Source: an uncultured Actinomycetes bacterium (GTDB lineage: Bacteria; Actinomycetota; Actinomycetes; Nanopelagicales; Nanopelagicaceae). Taken from it: 45,993 bases of DNA. The translations under genes and the position numbers were made by a program. The DNA lies in assembly GCA_903919375.1 (NCBI GenBank), contig CAIXHZ010000035.1, positions 1 to 45,993 on the forward strand, given 5' to 3'. Below, one piece after another: positions 42,344 to 45,993 of this stretch. Within the stretch, counting starts at the first letter, position 1; each line of letters begins with the position of its first letter. The notes below the pieces were generated by a model. That model was not told the origin of the DNA and searched no databases. It saw only the letters and a program-made list of their open reading frames with translations.

Positions 42344-43543
42344 ATGCTCGAAACCTCCGCTGACTCCCCCGTACCAGTTCGGGTCATTTCAGAGGCGATC
42401 GGCGATTATCTCAGCAGACTTGGTGCAGTCTGGATCGAAGGCGAATTATCAGAAGTCACCGTTCGCCCGGGTGCCCAGATGGTATTTATGCGCCTGCGCG
42501 ATACCAGCGCCGATATGAGTATTTCGATCATGGCCCACAAATCTGTCGTTGAAGCGGTTCAACCGCTGCCACAAAATGCTCGAGTCGTGATGCACTCCAA
42601 AGTCTCTTGGTATGCCAAGAATGGCTCGCTCTCCTTTAGCGTCAAGGAGATTCGCCAAGTCGGGGTCGGTGAACTTCTTGCGCGTCTGGAAGAACTTAAA
42701 AACCAATTGGCCAAAGAAGGCCTCTTCGATGCCGATCGCAAAATCGAACTTCCTTTCCTGCCGCGCGCAGTCGGCGTTATTTGTGGTCGCAATAGCGATG
42801 CCGAAAAAGATGTTGTCGAAAATGCCAAACGCAGATTCCCTGGTGTTCGCTTTGAAATTCGCGAAGTTGCGGTCCAAGGCGCTGCAGCGGTTGTTGAAGT
42901 ATCGGCTGCGCTTCGAGAATTAGAAGCTCATCCTGAAGTCGATGTCATCATCATTACCCGCGGCGGTGGATCTTTCGAAGACCTTTTGCCATTCTCCGAT
43001 GAAAGTCTGATTCGCCTGGCTGCAAGCTGTGCTACTCCCATCGTTAGCGCCATTGGCCACGAGAAGGACTCACCACTTCTGGATCTAGTTGCAGACTGGC
43101 GCGCCTCTACTCCCACCGATGCCGGCAAACGTGTGGTCCCCGATATGAATGAAGAGTTGGTAAAGATTAAGCAATTGACCGAACGAGCATCACGCAAAAT
43201 TCATAACATGATTGATTTTGAAATCTCTCGGATTGATCAGTTGTTGGATCGCCCTGTCATGCGTGAGCCATCGACCATGGTCGAAAACCGCCGTGAGCAA
43301 CTCCGCATCCTTCTTACTCGCTCGTGGCGAAGCACCGATCACGCCATCGCACTCGGGCGCGAGGAGATCAACTCCTTGATGGCGGCCGTTCGCGCTCTCT
43401 CCCCACAGGCGACCTTGGATCGTGGCTATGCCGTGGTGCACGATCAAGCGGGCGCCATTGTGCGAAGCGCCACAGATCTCGCTACTGGCGATCATCTAAA
43501 ATTGCTCCTCGCCTCAGGAAGCGCGCCGGTCATAGTCGAGTAG
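42344..43543 (+). CDS. xseA: exodeoxyribonuclease VII large subunit
   Basis: A 399-residue catalytic subunit that degrades single-stranded DNA from both ends in mismatch and recombination repair. An N-terminal OB fold (VWIEGELSEVTVRPGAQMVF) is followed by the nuclease core with VICGRNSDAEKDV, IITRGGGSFEDLLPFSDE and SAIGHEKDSPLLDLVADWRASTPT. A helical region and the short RGYAVV C-terminal piece come last. The length fits actinobacterial members (shorter than E. coli). It is followed ten bases later by xseB. Confidence 0.96.
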   Translation: MLETSADSPVPVRVISEAIGDYLSRLGAVWIEGELSEVTVRPGAQMVFMRLRDTSADMSISIMAHKSVVEAVQPLPQNARVVMHSKVSWYAKNGSLSFSVKEIRQVGVGELLARLEELKNQLAKEGLFDADRKIELPFLPRAVGVICGRNSDAEKDVVENAKRRFPGVRFEIREVAVQGAAAVVEVSAALRELEAHPEVDVIIITRGGGSFEDLLPFSDESLIRLAASCATPIVSAIGHEKDSPLLDLVADWRASTPTDAGKRVVPDMNEELVKIKQLTERASRKIHNMIDFEISRIDQLLDRPVMREPSTMVENRREQLRILLTRSWRSTDHAIALGREEINSLMAAVRALSPQATLDRGYAVVHDQAGAIVRSATDLATGDHLKLLLASGSAPVIVE

Positions 43544-43546
43544 ATT
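43541..43546 (+). promoter_or_regulatory. putative internal -10 before xseB
   Basis: TAGATT, whose first three bases are the xseA stop codon, ends six bases before the ATG of xseB. It fits the leaderless spacing and there is no ribosome site, but xseB may equally be read from the xseA message. Confidence 0.35.
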
Positions 43547-43552
43547 TAGCTC

Positions 43553-43756
43553 ATGGCCGAGAAGAAGCTTTCCTATGAAGAAGCCCGCGATCAACTCACT
43601 TCAATTGTTGCCCAGTTAGAGGGCGGTGGCTCTTCTCTTGAGGAATCCCTCGCACTGTGGGAGAAGGGCCAAGCGCTCTCTAAGATCTGCCAAGAGTGGC
43701 TCGATGGCGCTAAGGCCAAGTTGGATGCTGCTCGTCCTGCAAGCGACGAGGATTAA
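43553..43756 (+). CDS. xseB: exodeoxyribonuclease VII small subunit
   Basis: A 67-residue helical partner of Xse[35 protein letters not shown] and the following [12 protein letters not shown] are the standard XseB helices. It lies ten bases after xseA and two bases before the fumarase gene, so all three are probably co-transcribed. Confidence 0.95.
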   Translation: MAEKKLSYEEARDQLTSIVAQLEGGGSSLEESLALWEKGQALSKICQEWLDGAKAKLDAARPASDED

Positions 43757-43758
43757 TT

Positions 43759-45411
43759 ATGGCTGACTTCACCTATAGCGATCTTCTCCCTATTGGCGAA
43801 GATTCCACGCAGTACCGACTTATCTCCACCGAGGGCATCTCCACTTTTATGGCCGAAGGTATGGAGTTTCTCAAAGTATCTCCCGAAGCGATTGAGAACT
43901 TAACTGCCGAAGCGATTCACGATATCTCCCATTATTTGCGTACTGAACACCTCGAACAACTCAGCAGCATTCTCGATGATCCTGATGCATCGCCCAATGA
44001 TCGCTTTGTGGCACTCGATTTACTGAAGAATGCCAATATTTCTGCCGGTGGCATTCTGCCGATGTGCCAAGACACTGGCACGGCGATCGTCATGGGAAAG
44101 AAAGGACAGCGCGTCCTCACCACCACCCGCGATGAAGAATCTATCTCGCGCGGTGTTTACGATGCCTTCACTAATCTCAATCTTCGCTATTCACAGATGG
44201 CCCCAGTAACAACATGGGATGAGAAGAACACGGGCAACAATATGCCAGCCCAGATTGAAATTTATTCGGATAACCAACACGCAGATGAATACAACTTCTT
44301 ATTCATGGCCAAAGGTGGCGGAAGCGCAAATAAATCTTTCTTGTATCAAGAGACCAAGGCAGTCCTCAATCCCACTTCATTTATGAATTGGCTAGATGAA
44401 AAACTTCGCTCACTCGGCACGGCAGCCTGCCCTCCCTACCACTTAGCAATTGTCATCGGCGGAACAACAGCTGAGCACACTGTGAAAACCGCAAAGTTAG
44501 CGAGCGCCCATTATTTAGATTCGTTGCCCACCACAGGTGATGCTGCAACTGGTCGCGGCTTTCGCGATCTCGAACTCGAAGGCAAAGTCTTAGAGCTCAC
44601 TCGCACCCTAGGAATTGGCGCCCAATTCGGCGGTAAATATTTCTGCCACGATGTCCGCGTAATTCGCTTGCCTCGTCATGGCGCTTCCCTTCCGATCGCG
44701 ATCGCCGTTTCTTGTTCTGCTGATCGCCAAGCAAAGGCAAAGATCACTAAAGAGGGCATCTTTCTCGAGGTCTTAGAACGCGATCCTGCTCGCTTCTTGC
44801 CGGAGACCACCGATGAACACCTCGACGATAACGTCGTCCATATTGATCTCAATCAGCCGATGAGCTCGGTACTCACCGAGCTCTCCAAATACCCCATCAA
44901 GACGCGTCTTTCGTTAACCGGAACTTTGATCGTGGCGCGCGATATCGCTCACGCCAAAATTAAAGAGCTTCTGGATTCTGGCAAAGAGCTTCCGCAATAT
45001 CTGAAGGACCATGCGGTCTATTACGCAGGTCCCGCCAAGACACCGGCAGGGTATGCATCGGGCTCCTTTGGACCGACAACCGCTGGTCGCATGGACTCCT
45101 ATGTCGATCAATTCCAAGCGGCGGGTGGATCGATGATCATGCTCGCCAAAGGCAATCGCTCCAAGCAAGTGACCGATGCCTGCACTACCCACGGCGGCTT
45201 CTACTTGGGATCGATCGGCGGACCCGCTGCCCGCCTGGCCCAAGATTGCATCAAAAAGGTTGAGGTCCTGGATTATGCCGAACTCGGCATGGAGGCGGTC
45301 TGGAAGATTGACGTCGAAAACTTCCCAGCCTTTATTGTGGTCGATGACAAAGGCAATGACTTCTTCGCCGAAACAAGTAAGCCGCTCACCATTGGTAAGC
45401 GGCCGAATTAA
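43759..45411 (+). CDS. fumA: class I (iron-sulfur) fumarate hydratase
   Basis: A 550-residue single-chain fumarase that interconverts fumarate and malate in the TCA cycle. The three cluster cysteines are in [10 protein letters not shown] (about 102), [15 protein letters not shown] (about 224) and AVSCSADRQ (about 318), the same spacing as E. coli FumA. The C-terminal beta domain has [26 protein letters not shown] and [11 protein letters not shown]. The cluster is oxygen-labile, which fits a genome that keeps Ni-SOD nearby; a class II enzyme is not seen in this window. AGGA lies about eight bases before the ATG. Confidence 0.96.
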   Translation: MADFTYSDLLPIGEDSTQYRLISTEGISTFMAEGMEFLKVSPEAIENLTAEAIHDISHYLRTEHLEQLSSILDDPDASPNDRFVALDLLKNANISAGGILPMCQDTGTAIVMGKKGQRVLTTTRDEESISRGVYDAFTNLNLRYSQMAPVTTWDEKNTGNNMPAQIEIYSDNQHADEYNFLFMAKGGGSANKSFLYQETKAVLNPTSFMNWLDEKLRSLGTAACPPYHLAIVIGGTTAEHTVKTAKLASAHYLDSLPTTGDAATGRGFRDLELEGKVLELTRTLGIGAQFGGKYFCHDVRVIRLPRHGASLPIAIAVSCSADRQAKAKITKEGIFLEVLERDPARFLPETTDEHLDDNVVHIDLNQPMSSVLTELSKYPIKTRLSLTGTLIVARDIAHAKIKELLDSGKELPQYLKDHAVYYAGPAKTPAGYASGSFGPTTAGRMDSYVDQFQAAGGSMIMLAKGNRSKQVTDACTTHGGFYLGSIGGPAARLAQDCIKKVEVLDYAELGMEAVWKIDVENFPAFIVVDDKGNDFFAETSKPLTIGKRPN

Positions 45412-45434
45412 ACTTTTAAGCGAACGGGCAGTTC

Positions 45435-45993
45435 TTAGTAATACCCGCGCCGGTGCTTATGGGCCAGGGCCTTGCAGGGAGTTCCATAACGAGCCTTGAT
45501 ATAGGAAAGGCCCCACTTAATCTGGGTAACGGGATTGGTGCGCCAATCGGTGGCAATAATCTCCATCTTGCTCGCGGGCAGAGCTTGGGCAATGCCATGG
45601 GCGCCACTGCGGTAATTGTGGGCTTGGAAGTTCCAATGGCTCTCGGAGTTCCAGAGCTGGTTGAGGCAAGAGACCTGAGATGAATTCCACGAGGCGTACT
45701 GGCTGGCAATCAATTCTTTGGCAACTTGCTGGGCTCCAACGGAGGTCTTGGCGAGCTGGACCTGCTTGGCCGCCAGGGCCACTAGGGCAAGAGATGAGGC
45801 ATCGACTGATTGGACGCCATTGAAATCAATGGTGACTGGCTCGGTAGCATCGGTCGTGGCAACCCCTGGAATAGCCGGCAAGGCCGAGATGATATTTGCC
45901 GGGCCGGTGCCGACGATATTGGCCAGAACAACCGAATCTTCGAGTGGACCTTGGGCATAGCTGGTATCCATGGTGGCAATACCGGAAAGGAGC
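45435..45993 (-). CDS. secreted lysozyme-like (SLT/APF-type) protein, 5' end cut
   Basis: The C-terminal 178 residues or more of a cell-wall protein. The segment after about residue 90 is a transglycosylase-like domain of the kind found at the end of actinobacterial Rpf/aggregation-promoting-factor proteins: CLNQLWNSESHWNFQAHN (catalytic Glu in the ES.WN motif), GIAQALPASKM, NPVTQIKWGLSYIKARYG and TPC near the end. A Thr/Ala/Val-rich region precedes it. The frame stays open to the window edge (LLSGIAT before the first Met), so the true start with its signal peptide may lie outside; ATG 45971 is the first inside. It converges on fumA. Confidence 0.83.
   Translation of the reverse strand, partial: LLSGIATMDTSYAQGPLEDSVVLANIVGTGPANIISALPAIPGVATTDATEPVTIDFNGVQSVDASSLALVALAAKQVQLAKTSVGAQQVAKELIASQYASWNSSQVSCLNQLWNSESHWNFQAHNYRSGAHGIAQALPASKMEIIATDWRTNPVTQIKWGLSYIKARYGTPCKALAHKHRRGYY

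Noticed and set aside
1-45993. Mobile elements, prophage, attachment sites or CRISPR in the window
   Set aside because: No transposase, integrase, phage gene or repeat-spacer pattern is visible; gene order is conserved actinobacterial core throughout.

Overview
The window looks like a piece of a streamlined, roughly 50 % GC actinobacterial chromosome. Three things point there. The protein set is actinobacterial: Kgd-type 2-oxoglutarate enzyme, SigR/RsrA, nickel superoxide dismutase, WhiB7, UvrD2, AdnAB, the UPF0182 / Lon-like / DUF2342 trio. The gene order matches stretches of Mycobacterium and Streptomyces (for example the block known as Rv3193c-Rv3202c in M. tuberculosis). The coding is very dense, with ATGA and TAATG overlaps and converging stop codons that touch or overlap. 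The moderate GC and compactness suggest a free-living aquatic lineage such as Nanopelagicales (acI); this is inference, as no marker gene for placement is present. I see no phage, insertion sequence or CRISPR array.

Layout. 0.2-2.1 kb: a degenerate GGDEF-like protein, a small membrane protein and a short-chain dehydrogenase. 2.4-6.3 kb: kgd. 6.3-7.3 kb: divergent sodX and sodN (protease and Ni-SOD). 7.3-9.7 kb: hot-dog thioesterase, rsrA, sigR and an SRAP protein. 9.8-13.6 kb: aroA-rsgA-hisN plus an orphan protein. 13.7-17.0 kb: pgl-gnd-zwf, the oxidative pentose phosphate branch, all on the minus strand. 17.1 kb: initiator tRNA. 17.2-23.8 kb: UPF0182, Lon-like protease, a single-pass membrane protein, DUF2342 and a YgjP-type metallopeptidase. 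24.0-25.9 kb: DUF5679, an E1-like protein and whiB7. 26.0-36.3 kb: a small Ala-rich protein, uvrD2, nudC, an EEP-family phosphodiesterase, adnB and adnA. 36.3-39.6 kb: a truncated secreted LamG-like peptide, typA and ychF. 39.7-45.4 kb: rmuC, a membrane protein, ispH, xseA-xseB and class I fumarase. 45.4 kb to the end: a lysozyme-like secreted protein cut by the window edge.

Functional themes are redox defence (Ni-SOD, the thiol switch SigR/RsrA, NADPH supply by Zwf and Gnd), DNA repair (AdnAB, UvrD2, SRAP, RmuC, XseAB) and central carbon metabolism (Kgd, fumarase).

The strongest non-gene signal is a repeated start-site layout. At least eleven genes have no Shine-Dalgarno sequence but carry a TAnnnT hexamer ending 6 or 7 bases before the start codon, which is what leaderless transcription predicts. 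Other signals are a SigR-type promoter in front of sigR itself, three in-phase DnaA-box-like 9-mers at 23.1 kb, an AT-rich tandem repeat upstream of whiB7, an in-frame duplication of the last codons of the E1-like gene, and a Lon-like protease with no room for its usual PDZ domain.
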